Origin: Actinostola sp. cb2023
Lineage: Eukaryota; Cnidaria; Anthozoa; Actiniaria; Actinostolidae
Assembly: GCA_033675265.1 (NCBI GenBank)
Contig: JAUJYZ010001382.1
Location: 1 to 64,000 of the forward strand
Reading direction: 5' to 3'
Length of the DNA stretch: 64,000 nt
Shown here: positions 23,806 through 32,862 of the stretch, piece by piece
How the letters are laid out: each line of letters opens with the position of its first letter
Position numbering within the stretch: position 1 is the stretch's first letter
Position numbers and translations under genes: made by a program
The notes under the pieces: generated by a model
Databases searched by the model: none
The model's input: only the letters and a program-made list of their open reading frames with translations
Told to the model about the DNA's origin: nothing

Positions 23806-25233
23806 GAAACATATGTGACTCTTTCTGATTGATTCATTTACATCTATTTTATTACTGAACATTACGCTTTCGCAACTAGTAGCAGAGTACACATGATAAT
23901 AATAAACACAATCAAATAATAAACACAAATCAAATAATTTTCAATAGAATCCCATAGCTCATATGAAACTCGCGCGCTGATTGGCTGAGAAGCAAACCGG
24001 ATGAGAGGGTATTCAGCATGGAATTGGGTGCTTTGCAAACCGGATGCAATGGGTATTTAGCGTGGAATTGCGAGATGAAAGCGAGGTTGTGGCTAAGATA
24101 CGATACGCCTACAAAGGATCGATGGATTGAGAGTTGAGGTCAAATCAATATTTTAGCTTTGTTTGCTCTCATTTTTCATTTGTAAAATTTATTTTCATCG
24201 AAGTGAAATTAATGTCACAAACACAGAGTACTGAAAAATCTTTACGCTTTTTCAGTTGTACTTCAAGTGTCTTCTCAACTTAAGCTTAAATATAAACTGA
24301 ACACGAAAGCAAAGCAAATCGTTTTGAATCTGGCTTTAGCATCTCTAGCACCACAATCTAATAGATTAAGCCAACAGATAAACAACAAAATCAGTCCAAT
24401 TTAATTCAGCATTTACACCTAGCAAAATCTGTACCTGTAATCATACAAAACTGCAAATTTATCCCGTGTTCCAGTTGTGTTCTCTTTGCTTGTCAGTCGA
24501 TCGGCTGCCTTTTATTTTGAGCCTTGTGTACTTGTTTTGTACAAGTCATGTAGCTTCACTCACTGAATCAGAGCTATCGCCTCTGCATCTTTATCAATAA
24601 ATATGGCTTTGAAAGAACTATTTTGCCTGAGAATCTTCAGCATTCAGTAAGGTAGTTAACAAATCCATCAATGTCCTGTGAAATGTTGAAGTTCACTAGA
24701 TTCAACTTCTCATGCAAGCGGCACTCAGTTCTCTGATCGGATTGAAAGCAACAAGAAACGGTCAGTTGAGAAAATTTGAACGATTTATTTAAGTCTTATG
24801 AGGATAGCCATAAATCCGTATTTTCATGTATTTCCAATTAACTTCTTTGTTAACTGAATAACATCAGAAAAGACTGATTCATTGATTGTGAAAACTTGAA
24901 CTGAACTTCGAGCCTGTCACTGATCACTTTTAGTCTTTTTGGTTGTAAGTTTTCGTTAACTATGAACTGGTTATCCATATCTAAATCTATGGCTGTGTTT
25001 CTGTTGTAGATTGACCCTAAATCTAGACGTTAAAACGACTGAAGAAAACAACTTCAAGTTCATGCAGATAAACTGATTTTAGTATTCAATTTTGCTTGAT
25101 TCCTATTGGCTAGCGTAGCGAAAGACTGAACACTGCACTGGCTTTCTTAGCGACGCGCGATATAAAGCGACTCAAGATTGTCTAAAAACTATTATATATT
25201 TTTCAAAACAAAGAGAACGTAATGGGATTCAAG
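23806..25233. other. Long AT-rich stretch without recognised gene
   Basis: I see no convincing exon, RNA gene or repeat in this 1.4 kb. Short frames on both strands do not resemble known families. It lies between foldback elements and an orphan copy of the CLN3 5' flank. Confidence 0.5.
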
Positions 25234-25373
25234 GAAAATTCATTGGCTCGACTCGTGAATTCCACGTGGAATTCACTCGAAAAGGCGATATCGCACTCGT
25301 CGCTTCGCGACTTGTGCGATATCGCCTTTTCTCGTGAATTCAACGTGGAATTCCCTCGTCAGCCAATGAATTT
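25234..25373. repeat. Palindromic foldback element (140 bp)
   Basis: A palindrome around 25305: arms run from AAATTCATTGGCT to AGCCAATGAATTT and contain AAAAGGCGATATCGCAC. Each arm also contains the inner sequence GAATTCCACGTGGAATTC or a near copy, itself a perfect 18-base palindrome at the left. No clear duplication is visible. Confidence 0.7.
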
Positions 25374-25394
25374 ACCTATAGAATTTCTCTATCT

Positions 25395-25716
25395 GAGAAA
25401 AGCTTGAAAAGCTTCAAATATCTTTTTTTTTTAACTGCTGCAGTTTTCAGTTTTCAAGCGGTCACTGCATTCATTTCTATGGTCACTACTATAGTAAGTG
25501 TTCATGTTTCTTCGATAGCTCTGCAGACGTAGTTCTAGCGAGTTTCAAGTGCAGATGAAATATCGATATGCGAATAAAGAATTTATTCAGTTGAATAGAA
25601 AAGTGGATTGAAGTTCGACATGATTCGATCAAGTGTTATTTATTTGCAAATGCAGTGGCTGAAAGGTGCTGGTTTAACTACACAAGTCCAGTCCATCGGA
25701 ATGTAGAAGGACTAAA
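25395..25716 (+). other. Orphan copy of CLN3 5' flanking region
   Basis: Blocks such as TTCATTTCTATGGTCA, GTTCATGTTTCTTCGATAG and AGTGTTATTTAT, followed by a GCAAATGCAGTGGCTGAAAG-like block, occur in the same order as in 32480-32700, just upstream of CLN3 copy 1. They also occur in inverse near 49740-49870 and 51340-51620. No CLN3 exon follows: the Ty3/gypsy element begins at 25717. It appears to be a partial duplicate of the gene's 5' region. Confidence 0.7.
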
Positions 25717-26228
25717 TGTAACCGTGCGGCAAGCGCTCCGCGGGTTTAAAACAAGGATTGCAAGAGTTGACAACAAAATATTTATTTCAGAACTGTAATA
25801 GTACCAAACAAACGGGAACGACAATATAGCATTACTTATCTTATAACCATGAAGTAAGTTCTTTAGTAGTTTTCCCTTAGCAGCATAGTTCTTGTATTTG
25901 TAATAGATCAATATTGATGTTGTGCACATCACTCCGATGATTCTCACTGAACTAACCAGGATTTGCGCTCTATTTATGACCAGATCTTAGGGGCTAAGCA
26001 TCCTGTTTGTAGCATATTCTAAATACTATTTTTGGGATTGCCCAGGATATCCTAAATCTAATCTAATTTATCAAGCTAAATAATCATGTACAAGGAAATT
26101 AGGGAATTGTAACATATACCTACAGGAAACCACGCCTGCCCCTTCATAACTACATTCCTAAATAACAGACAATAATTATTGTTGAGACCCCACGATAATT
26201 GTTTGTAGGGTTTAGTGACCCTGTCACA
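25717..26228 (-). repeat. 3' LTR of the Ty3/gypsy element
   Basis: 512 bases. On the minus strand it begins TGTGACAGGG and ends GGTTACA, giving the canonical TG...CA termini. Nearly identical to 31450-31957; for example, GTAGTTTTCCCTTAGCAGCA here against GTAGTTTTCCTTAGCA in the other LTR. Confidence 0.95.
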
Positions 26229-26229
26229 C

Positions 26230-26245
26230 TCGTCCCCCCTTTTGC
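26230..26245 (-). promoter_or_regulatory. Polypurine tract
   Basis: Directly inside the 3' LTR, the minus strand reads AAAAGGGGGGACGAG. This is the position and composition of the plus-strand primer of LTR retrotransposons. Confidence 0.75.
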
Positions 26246-26351
26246 TCGACCCGACCCTGGGTGAGCTAAATTAAGATTACTTGATTATAGTGTCCATATA
26301 ATGTCTAACTAACAAGTTTCTATCAACTAGTTCATCATTCAAAGTGAACCT

Positions 26352-27365
26352 TCACATGGTCATTGCTGGCCTTGGTTCGTGAAACCTGTTGTTGTGTTGT
26401 CCGGCAGTCGATCTGGTTGAGCGTCGTAGTGGGGGTTCTGCTTCTTCTTCTGATGATGTTGCGTCCGATTCCTCAGTGGCAGCATGAGCCCCATGGTTCC
26501 AGCCATTACCATCTACTTCTATCAGCAGTTGACCATCCTCATCCTCAGATGACTCACTTGTTGCTCTGTTACGTCTGTGATGTCTAGTCCCACAATGCTT
26601 TTGGTTCCGTGTTTCTGCTATGGGTTTTGGACACACCTGTATCTCAGCACGATTAACAACCTTGTCACCTCCTTGTCCATCTGCTCTTTGAACCATGTAG
26701 GTGTTGTTCTCTCGTCGGCCAATGATTTTGTACACATTATTCTCCCAATTGTCCTGTATCTTGTTTCTTCCTCTGATGCCTCTGTTACGCAACAGTACCC
26801 GCTCGCCAACATCCAGTGATGGTGCAAATCCTTTTGTTCCTTTCTCATGTCCTGCCTTTCTAGCCATTGCAGCTTCTTTCAGGCGCCTCTCAGCGGTAGT
26901 GTGTGCTTCTCTTAACCGTTCTTGATGCTTGGTAATCCAACTCTGGTTATCCTCTTCTAGTTGCTCGTCTGGTAGCAGTATGTCCAGAGGTAATCTAGCG
27001 TCACGTGCAAACATGAGATAAAAAGGAGAATATCCAGTTGTTGCATGTGGTGTCGCATTGTATGCATAGCACAGCTCCTTTAGATGATGAGGCCACCTTT
27101 TCTTTTCTTCTTGTGGCAAGGTGCGTAGCAGTTCATGAAGTGTCCGATTGAAACGCTCACACTGGCCATTGCCCTGTGGGTGGTAACGGGTTGTCCGAGA
27201 TTTACGTACTCCATAAACTCTACACAGTTCTTGTACTATCTCAGCTTCGAAGGACCTTCCTTGGTCTGAGTGGATGCGCTCAGGAACACCATACACTAGG
27301 AACCACTCCTTTATCAGTTCTTTTACCACAGTAGTTGCCTTCTGATCCCGCGTTGGTATGGCCAC
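26352..27365 (-). CDS. pol: Ty3/gypsy integrase core and C-terminal region (frameshifted from pol)
   Basis: This frame continues the integrase after a one-base shift in a T-run near 27375-27385, and begins with AIPTRDQKA. It contains the second and third catalytic acidic residues of the DDE core, in HSDQG (Asp) and GQCERFNRTL (Glu), spaced about as in other Ty3/gypsy integrases; the first Asp lies in the upstream frame (LTDVF). A GPY/F-like region follows (residues about 195-235), and then an acidic, low-complexity tail. No chromodomain is visible. The shift could be a true inactivating mutation or a homopolymer sequencing error, so this is probably not a separate gene. Confidence 0.9.
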   Translation of the reverse strand: MAIPTRDQKATTVVKELIKEWFLVYGVPERIHSDQGRSFEAEIVQELCRVYGVRKSRTTRYHPQGNGQCERFNRTLHELLRTLPQEEKKRWPHHLKELCYAYNATPHATTGYSPFYLMFARDARLPLDILLPDEQLEEDNQSWITKHQERLREAHTTAERRLKEAAMARKAGHEKGTKGFAPSLDVGERVLLRNRGIRGRNKIQDNWENNVYKIIGRRENNTYMVQRADGQGGDKVVNRAEIQVCPKPIAETRNQKHCGTRHHRRNRATSESSEDEDGQLLIEVDGNGWNHGAHAATEESDATSSEEEAEPPLRRSTRSTAGQHNNRFHEPRPAMTM

Positions 27366-30300
27366 AGTGAACTTGAAAAAACATCAGTTAACACTAACAC
27401 ATTTTCCCGACCATCTGACGCAGGTTCCAGCATTGTGAAATCCATTGCCAGTACCTCCAAGGGTCTTGTAGCGATGATGCTTCCAAGGGGAGTCTTGACA
27501 GCTATATACGGTCCTCTGGCTATTACACACCTTTCACAATCTGTTAACCACTGCTTCACGTCTTTGCACAATCCAGACCACCAACACCGCTGCCGGATCA
27601 GTTGTTCTGTTCGCTCTCGTCCTTGGTGACCACATTGATTATGTGCACCCTTGAGTACCTGACTCCTCAGAGATTTGGGAAGAACAAGTAGTTGTATCTG
27701 TCCTCCATTACAGTCTCCAGTCATTCTGTACAGGATACCTCCACGCTCTTTAATGCGGTCCCACTGGTTTATCAATCTAAGTGTTTGTTTGGATTCCTGT
27801 CGTCTTTCGACCTTTGTAGGCTGCCGTCCAAGGGTGCGGTAGTACATCAGTCTTGAGATGTCAGAATCCTCCCTCTGAAGCCGACCTATTTCCTCTCTTG
27901 ATACAGTGGGGAAGTAGGTGGCGTCAGCATCAGACAGTGGTAGATGGTTGTCAGTTCTGGTGTCTGTAACAAACACAGATGCCGTCAGCAGATGTTCTCG
28001 TACTTCAGATGGCAATTGAGTGGTACCTGCGCCATATGCCAATACCGCTGCAACTTCCATCTCTACCGGCTCTCCCTCCCTGTCGATACGACTCAGAGCG
28101 TCTGCATTCTGGTTATGGCGGCCAGGGCGGTACTTGATGGTGAAGTTGAAGTTTGCGAGTTCTGCAGCCCAGCGTTGCTCAACTGCCTTCAGTTTACATT
28201 TAGACTGTAGGTAAGTTAGTGGATTGTTGTCTGTGTAGACAACAAACTTTGATCCCATCAAGTATTCTCTAAACTTGTCACTCACTGCCCATTTAAGTGC
28301 AAGCAGTTCTAGCTTCCTTGAAGAATAGTTCTCCATATTCCGCTCTGCTCCTCTGAGACCTCGGCTTGCATAAGCGATGACTTTGTTCTTCCCATCTTGT
28401 TCCTGCGAGAGCACTGCCCCGAGTCCTTTGTTGGATGCATCTGTTTCCAGTATAAAGGGTTGGGTGTAATCTGGGTAGGCCAATACTGGTGCTGTGGTAA
28501 GTAAAGTCCTCAGCTGATTGAACGCTGCCTGACAATCTTGTGTCCAAACGGTTCCAATTAGCTTCTTCGGGGTCTTATTACTTCCGGCACTTCCCAGTTC
28601 AGCTACCACTTTGTGAAGGGGACCTGCAATCTGTGCAAACTTGGGTACAAATCTTCGGTAGTAAGATGCAAACCCAAGAAATGACCTCAAGTCGCGCACA
28701 GTCACTGGTACCGGCCACTCTTTTACAGCTTTTGTCTTTTCTGGATCTGTTGAGACTCCATCTGCTGATACCACATGTCCCAGGTAGGTCACTTCGTTGC
28801 CGAAGAACTGACACTTGGTTGGTTCTATCTTCAGCCCATGCTCACTCAACTTGCGAAACACCACCTTTAGGCGTATTAGATGTTCCTCTATGGTGGGAGA
28901 GAAGACGATGATGTCATCAAGGTAGACCATCAACTTCTGTAGCAGATCTTCCCTGAAGACACCTTGCATCAGTCGTTGGAATGTTGCCGGGGCGTTTTGT
29001 AACCCGAACGGCATTCTATTGAACTCATAGAGTCCCATCGGTGTGGTGAATGCAGTCTTGTGACGGTCTCGAGGATCCACTTCTACCTGGTTATACGCTG
29101 ATGCCAGATCGATGGTGGAAAAGTACTTTGCCCCTTTCAGTGCGTCCAGCGATTCCTCGATCCGTGGTAGTGGGTAGGCATCTCGCTTGGTCTTTGCATT
29201 GAGTTTCCGATAATCGACACACATACGCAGAGCACCAGACTTCTTGCGCACAAGCACTATTGGGGATGCATAGTCACTTTTACTGGGCTTTATAATGCCC
29301 TTTTGTAACAGTTCCTGAAGATGTTGCTGTACTTCTTGAAATTGATTGGGTGGTATCCTCCTGTGGCGCTCCATGACAGGAACATCATCCTCCGTATGGA
29401 TCCGATGATATGTTGTCGATGTGCACCCCAGGTCTTCCTTATTAGTTGCAAACACTTCCTTGTATTCGGTGAACAGAGCCAGAGCCTCCTCCAGTTGTTG
29501 TGCCGTCCCGGGAAAGTTATCCAGAGTAATCCCGTTTGGGAGCTCTTGCTTCCTCTGCCATCGTACGGTGCCCTCAGCTTCCCGTGAGGGTGGCTGCTGT
29601 GGGCTAGCACTGAGGTTGCAAGAGACAGTTACTCTGTTACTTTCCTGATAGAACTCCAACTGCTCTCCTGTCTGGACCACTGCACCCTCCCTGATGATAC
29701 CAATACGTGTCCTTGGCTTGAGCCAGATATCCTTCGCAGTGTGGTTTGCAACGCGAATCACGAGACACGATTTGGTTGTATCAACAAGAGTGTTAGCTAC
29801 TGTAAGGTTTCCCTGCACTGGTACTCCGAGAGGTTCAACAACTGCACTTGTTCCCCAAGGTGGACCAGTAACTGTGACGTCAGATTCGGTAAAGGGTGGC
29901 ACCCAGACTTTGTCTGTGCCAGCCACTTTAACAAATCCAGTTCTATTTTTTCTTTTTGGTTCTTGTTCATGTAGTTCAAGAATGTTCTTATACTTGGGCA
30001 CCTGGCCCAGAACGTTCGTTCCAATTAGACCAGGCGCACCTCCTCGCATCTGCGTAGTGGCTGGAGTGTCTTTCATTATCAATACTCCACAATTTGGTAC
30101 TGACACTCCATCGATCTCCACAGTTGTCTTGATGTAGCCAATGTAGGGGATCTCTAGGCCATTAGCCCCCCGAAGCTCAATAATAGAACTCCTCTTCCTG
30201 AGATCCCCATGCATTGGTTGCAGCTTGTCTTTAAAGAATGACTCTGTAACAAAGGTCACCATGGAACCAGTATCAACTAAACTCCGTACTGCGACTCCTC

Positions 30301-30397
30301 CAACCTTCGCCACAATGGTAGGGCTTGCGCCGACTATCTTGATGTCATCCTTCAAGAGATCAGAGCCACCACGCTTCTCCTCCACGACATGGCTCAC
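27323..30397 (-). CDS. pol: Ty3/gypsy pol: protease, reverse transcriptase, RNase H, N-terminal integrase
   Basis: Polyprotein of about 1,024 residues. In order: aspartic protease with the active-site motif LVDTGS near residue 42; reverse transcriptase with the catalytic YLDD motif near residue 490; RNase H (TDASNKGLGAVL near 650, TDNNPLTYL further on); the integrase zinc-binding HHCC region near 920-960 (HNQCGHQGR to TDCERC); and the start of the catalytic core near 985. The frame is -1 relative to gag and overlaps its end by 4 bases (GTGA), so it is probably made by frameshifting or reinitiation rather than from its own start. The frame is lost shortly after the first integrase Asp. Confidence 0.95.
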   Translation of the reverse strand: MSHVVEEKRGGSDLLKDDIKIVGASPTIVAKVGGVAVRSLVDTGSMVTFVTESFFKDKLQPMHGDLRKRSSIIELRGANGLEIPYIGYIKTTVEIDGVSVPNCGVLIMKDTPATTQMRGGAPGLIGTNVLGQVPKYKNILELHEQEPKRKNRTGFVKVAGTDKVWVPPFTESDVTVTGPPWGTSAVVEPLGVPVQGNLTVANTLVDTTKSCLVIRVANHTAKDIWLKPRTRIGIIREGAVVQTGEQLEFYQESNRVTVSCNLSASPQQPPSREAEGTVRWQRKQELPNGITLDNFPGTAQQLEEALALFTEYKEVFATNKEDLGCTSTTYHRIHTEDDVPVMERHRRIPPNQFQEVQQHLQELLQKGIIKPSKSDYASPIVLVRKKSGALRMCVDYRKLNAKTKRDAYPLPRIEESLDALKGAKYFSTIDLASAYNQVEVDPRDRHKTAFTTPMGLYEFNRMPFGLQNAPATFQRLMQGVFREDLLQKLMVYLDDIIVFSPTIEEHLIRLKVVFRKLSEHGLKIEPTKCQFFGNEVTYLGHVVSADGVSTDPEKTKAVKEWPVPVTVRDLRSFLGFASYYRRFVPKFAQIAGPLHKVVAELGSAGSNKTPKKLIGTVWTQDCQAAFNQLRTLLTTAPVLAYPDYTQPFILETDASNKGLGAVLSQEQDGKNKVIAYASRGLRGAERNMENYSSRKLELLALKWAVSDKFREYLMGSKFVVYTDNNPLTYLQSKCKLKAVEQRWAAELANFNFTIKYRPGRHNQNADALSRIDREGEPVEMEVAAVLAYGAGTTQLPSEVREHLLTASVFVTDTRTDNHLPLSDADATYFPTVSREEIGRLQREDSDISRLMYYRTLGRQPTKVERRQESKQTLRLINQWDRIKERGGILYRMTGDCNGGQIQLLVLPKSLRSQVLKGAHNQCGHQGRERTEQLIRQRCWWSGLCKDVKQWLTDCERCVIARGPYIAVKTPLGSIIATRPLEVLAMDFTMLEPASDGRENVLVLTDVFSSSLWPYQRGIRRQLLW

Positions 30398-31368
30398 TGC
30401 CGTGGAGGGTTGGCTTTTACCGCCAACTTGCCATTCTCTCCCTTTGGCCTCTTAGCCAGATCCTCTTGCAGCTTTGGGCAATTAGGTTTAATGTGCCCAG
30501 GGTCACCACAGTGATAACACCGCCTTTCCCTCTTTTGGGTTACTTGGGTGGTAAGGGTTGACAATGCTGCCTGCGTTTCAGCCAGGATCTTTTGTTGTTG
30601 CTCAAGTCCATCAGCAAGCAGCTTCTGTCCTGCCAGGAGATCTTGGATGATCTTGGGTGAGAATCCGCTGGCCTGGTTGCACTCTGCCTCCACCTCTCGG
30701 ATAGCAGCTTGTCTGGACTGTAAGTGGCTCTCCTCCATACTGCGACGAGCTTCATCCCGAAGATCATGGAATGTCTTAGTTGGGTGCTCCCGTGTCAGCC
30801 TCCGTAGATCCCTCCGTAGTTGTGGATCTCGTAGGTTCTCCACAAAGTGGTCCCTCAGTACTCGGTCTCCTTCAGGAACAGCCCCCGGGTATGCCTTGTG
30901 CAGCTGTTCCATGGTGGTCATCAAGGCATAGGAGAAATCTTGGATTGACTCCCGATCTTTATGATGACGACCAAAGAACCTCTGCAGTAGTTGAGTTTTT
31001 GTCAGTTTCTCCCCAAAAGTGTCCCGGAGAATCTGGTACACATCATCAGAGGTACTCCACTCTGTGGCTGGCCTCAGCCTTACCTCGTCCTTCGCAGCTC
31101 CCTCCAGGCTGTTGTAGAGAAAGTCCACTGCATCAGCACCGGTCAACTTCATGGCGGATACTGCTCGTTTTGCGTCCTCCACCCAATCCTCCAGGATCTT
31201 GTCATCCCTCATGCCTTGGTACTTCCGCAGCTTCCTTTCTCTGGGCACGCTGACCTTGATGGTGGGTTGTGCTTGGGTACTTGGTCCAGCTGTAGCCATC
31301 TGACTCATCTCATCGAGTTTCGCCTGAAGCTCAGCCAACTTCTGTGACAGCTCTGTAACATCCGCCAT
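30394..31368 (-). CDS. gag: Ty3/gypsy Gag
   Basis: 324 residues starting at an ATG 82 bases inside the 5' LTR. The N-terminus has a short heptad-like helix (LSQKLAELQAKLDEM). The middle holds the retrotransposon capsid region (FLYNSLEGAAKDEV, then FGEKLTKTQLLQRFF and SIQDFSYALMT). The nucleocapsid part has one CCHC zinc knuckle, CYHCGDPGHIKPNC, at about residue 284, followed by a basic tail. It packages element RNA into cytoplasmic particles. It is intact in this copy. Confidence 0.95.
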   Translation of the reverse strand: MADVTELSQKLAELQAKLDEMSQMATAGPSTQAQPTIKVSVPRERKLRKYQGMRDDKILEDWVEDAKRAVSAMKLTGADAVDFLYNSLEGAAKDEVRLRPATEWSTSDDVYQILRDTFGEKLTKTQLLQRFFGRHHKDRESIQDFSYALMTTMEQLHKAYPGAVPEGDRVLRDHFVENLRDPQLRRDLRRLTREHPTKTFHDLRDEARRSMEESHLQSRQAAIREVEAECNQASGFSPKIIQDLLAGQKLLADGLEQQQKILAETQAALSTLTTQVTQKRERRCYHCGDPGHIKPNCPKLQEDLAKRPKGENGKLAVKANPPRQ

Positions 31369-31431
31369 GCTACTATAGCCGCTCCCGTTTACTACGTCTT
31401 TAATAAATACAAGTCTTCAACTATTACAATC

Positions 31432-31449
31432 CCACTTCTGACACCAAAA
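31432..31449 (-). promoter_or_regulatory. Primer-binding site
   Basis: Immediately inside the 5' LTR the minus strand reads TGGTGTCAGAAGTGGGA. Starting with TGG, it fits the CCA-ended 3' terminus of a tRNA. I believe the match is to a leucine tRNA, but could not check it. Confidence 0.7.
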
Positions 31450-31957
31450 TGTAACCGTGCGGCAAGCGCTCCGCGGGTTTAAAACAAGGATTGCAAGAGT
31501 TGACAACAAAATATTTATTTCAGAACTGTAATAGTACCAAACAAACGGGAACGACAATATAGCATTACTTATCTTATAACCATGAAGTAAGTTCTTTAGT
31601 AGTTTTCCTTAGCATAGTTCTTGTATTTGTAATAGATCAATATTGATGTTGTGCACATCACTCCGATGATTCTCACTGAACTAACCAGGATTTGCGCTCT
31701 ATTTATGACCAGATCTTAGGGGCTAAGCATCCTGTTTGTAGCATATTCTAAATACTATTTTTGGGATTGCCCAGGATATCCTAAATCTAATCTAATTTAT
31801 CAAGCTAAATAATCATGTACAAGGAAATTAGGGAATTGTAACATATACCTACAGGAAACCACGCCTGCCCCTTCATAACTACATTCCTAAATAACAGACA
31901 ATAATTATTGTTGAGACCCCACGATAATTGTTTGTAGGGTTTAGTGACCCTGTCACA
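31450..31957 (-). repeat. 5' LTR of the Ty3/gypsy element
   Basis: 508 bases with TG...CA termini on the minus strand. It would carry the element's promoter. It is followed by TAAA, matching the TAAA before 25717. Confidence 0.95.
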
Positions 31958-32400
31958 TAAATTAACTAGCAAGACTGTTGTTTTGTTACAATATTTCCCT
32001 AAAAAATTGATCCACAATGGCATCAACTGATTCAATCAAGTGATTCGACAAGGTTTGTAAACATTATTTTCACCATTGGACCGTTAAATCCATTCAAGTG
32101 GAAATGCAACACAAAGAACCACATTCCAAACGTTCTGTCAACCATCTAGTTTGTATGTCGAAATCCCCATACATCTCAGTGTCATTACTACAATTAGCAT
32201 TTATTCCTTTGCTTAGATAATTAATATTACTCTGAGGGAGGAAAAGTCTGAAATGGAAAATTCCCAAAGCATTCTGGTTAAAGTACAATATCAGCGTTTA
32301 AACAATAGATTGTTTTGATTTGACGTCATAGTGATATATGGCAATTGTTGAGTCAAATCCGCTACGCCACTCGCCTCTCGTAACTTTGGTTGGGGTTAAG
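31958..32400. other. Non-coding flank
   Basis: AT-rich sequence between the retrotransposon and the recognisable CLN3 5' flank. No repeat or gene is seen. Confidence 0.5.
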
Positions 32401-32862
32401 TATTAAGGTAAGAGAAGTAACTTTCAGTAAGTAGAATTTCTCTAACTGCGAAATCTTCAAATATCATTCTTTCAACTGCAGAGTTTTGAAGGCCATTTCA
32501 TTCATTTCTATGGTCAAGTGTTCATGTTTCTTCGATAGTTCTGCAGACGTGCTGTCTCGTTCTCTAGAAAGAATCCCGACAGTTAACAAATTATGTGTGA
32601 ATATCAGACATTCAATTGAGTTAATAAACCGATTTGCTTCGGTCAAGTGTTATTTATCAGTTGCAAATGCAGTAGCTGAAAGGTGCGGGTTTAATCGTCC
32701 ATCGAAATGTTTTTCATTCTCTTTATTTGCAGTGTTTTGACTTCAGTTGGATATTATTGATCGAAAACTCACCCAATACTCTTCTCAGTCAACTTTGGAA
32801 AGTTTTACTGAAACCCATCACATTCGCCGATTATTTCAAAAGTTCTGAACTAAAGTGTGAAG
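32400..32862 (+). promoter_or_regulatory. 5' flank of CLN3 copy 1 (shared by all cluster members)
   Basis: This region is conserved upstream of both complete copies and in two orphan copies (25395-25716; 51340-51627). Conserved blocks are GGTAAGAGAAGTAA, TTCATTTCTATGGTCA, GTTCATGTTTCTTCGATAG, TCTAGAAAGAATCCCGACAG and CTCAGTCAACTTTGGAAAG. It probably contains the promoter and 5' UTR; I cannot place a TATA box or a start site. Confidence 0.5.

Larger units (their letters stand above)
25717..31957 (-). mobile_element. Ty3/gypsy LTR retrotransposon, nearly complete
   Basis: Full element on the minus strand: 5' LTR 31450-31957, primer-binding site, gag, protease-RT-RNase H-integrase, polypurine tract and 3' LTR 25717-26228. 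The LTRs are 508 and 512 bases and nearly identical, differing by a few small indels, which suggests a recent insertion. The 4-base TAAA precedes 25717 and follows 31957, a plausible target duplication. The domain order with integrase after RNase H is diagnostic of Ty3/gypsy. No envelope-like frame or chromodomain is apparent. A one-base shift breaks the integrase. Confidence 0.95.
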
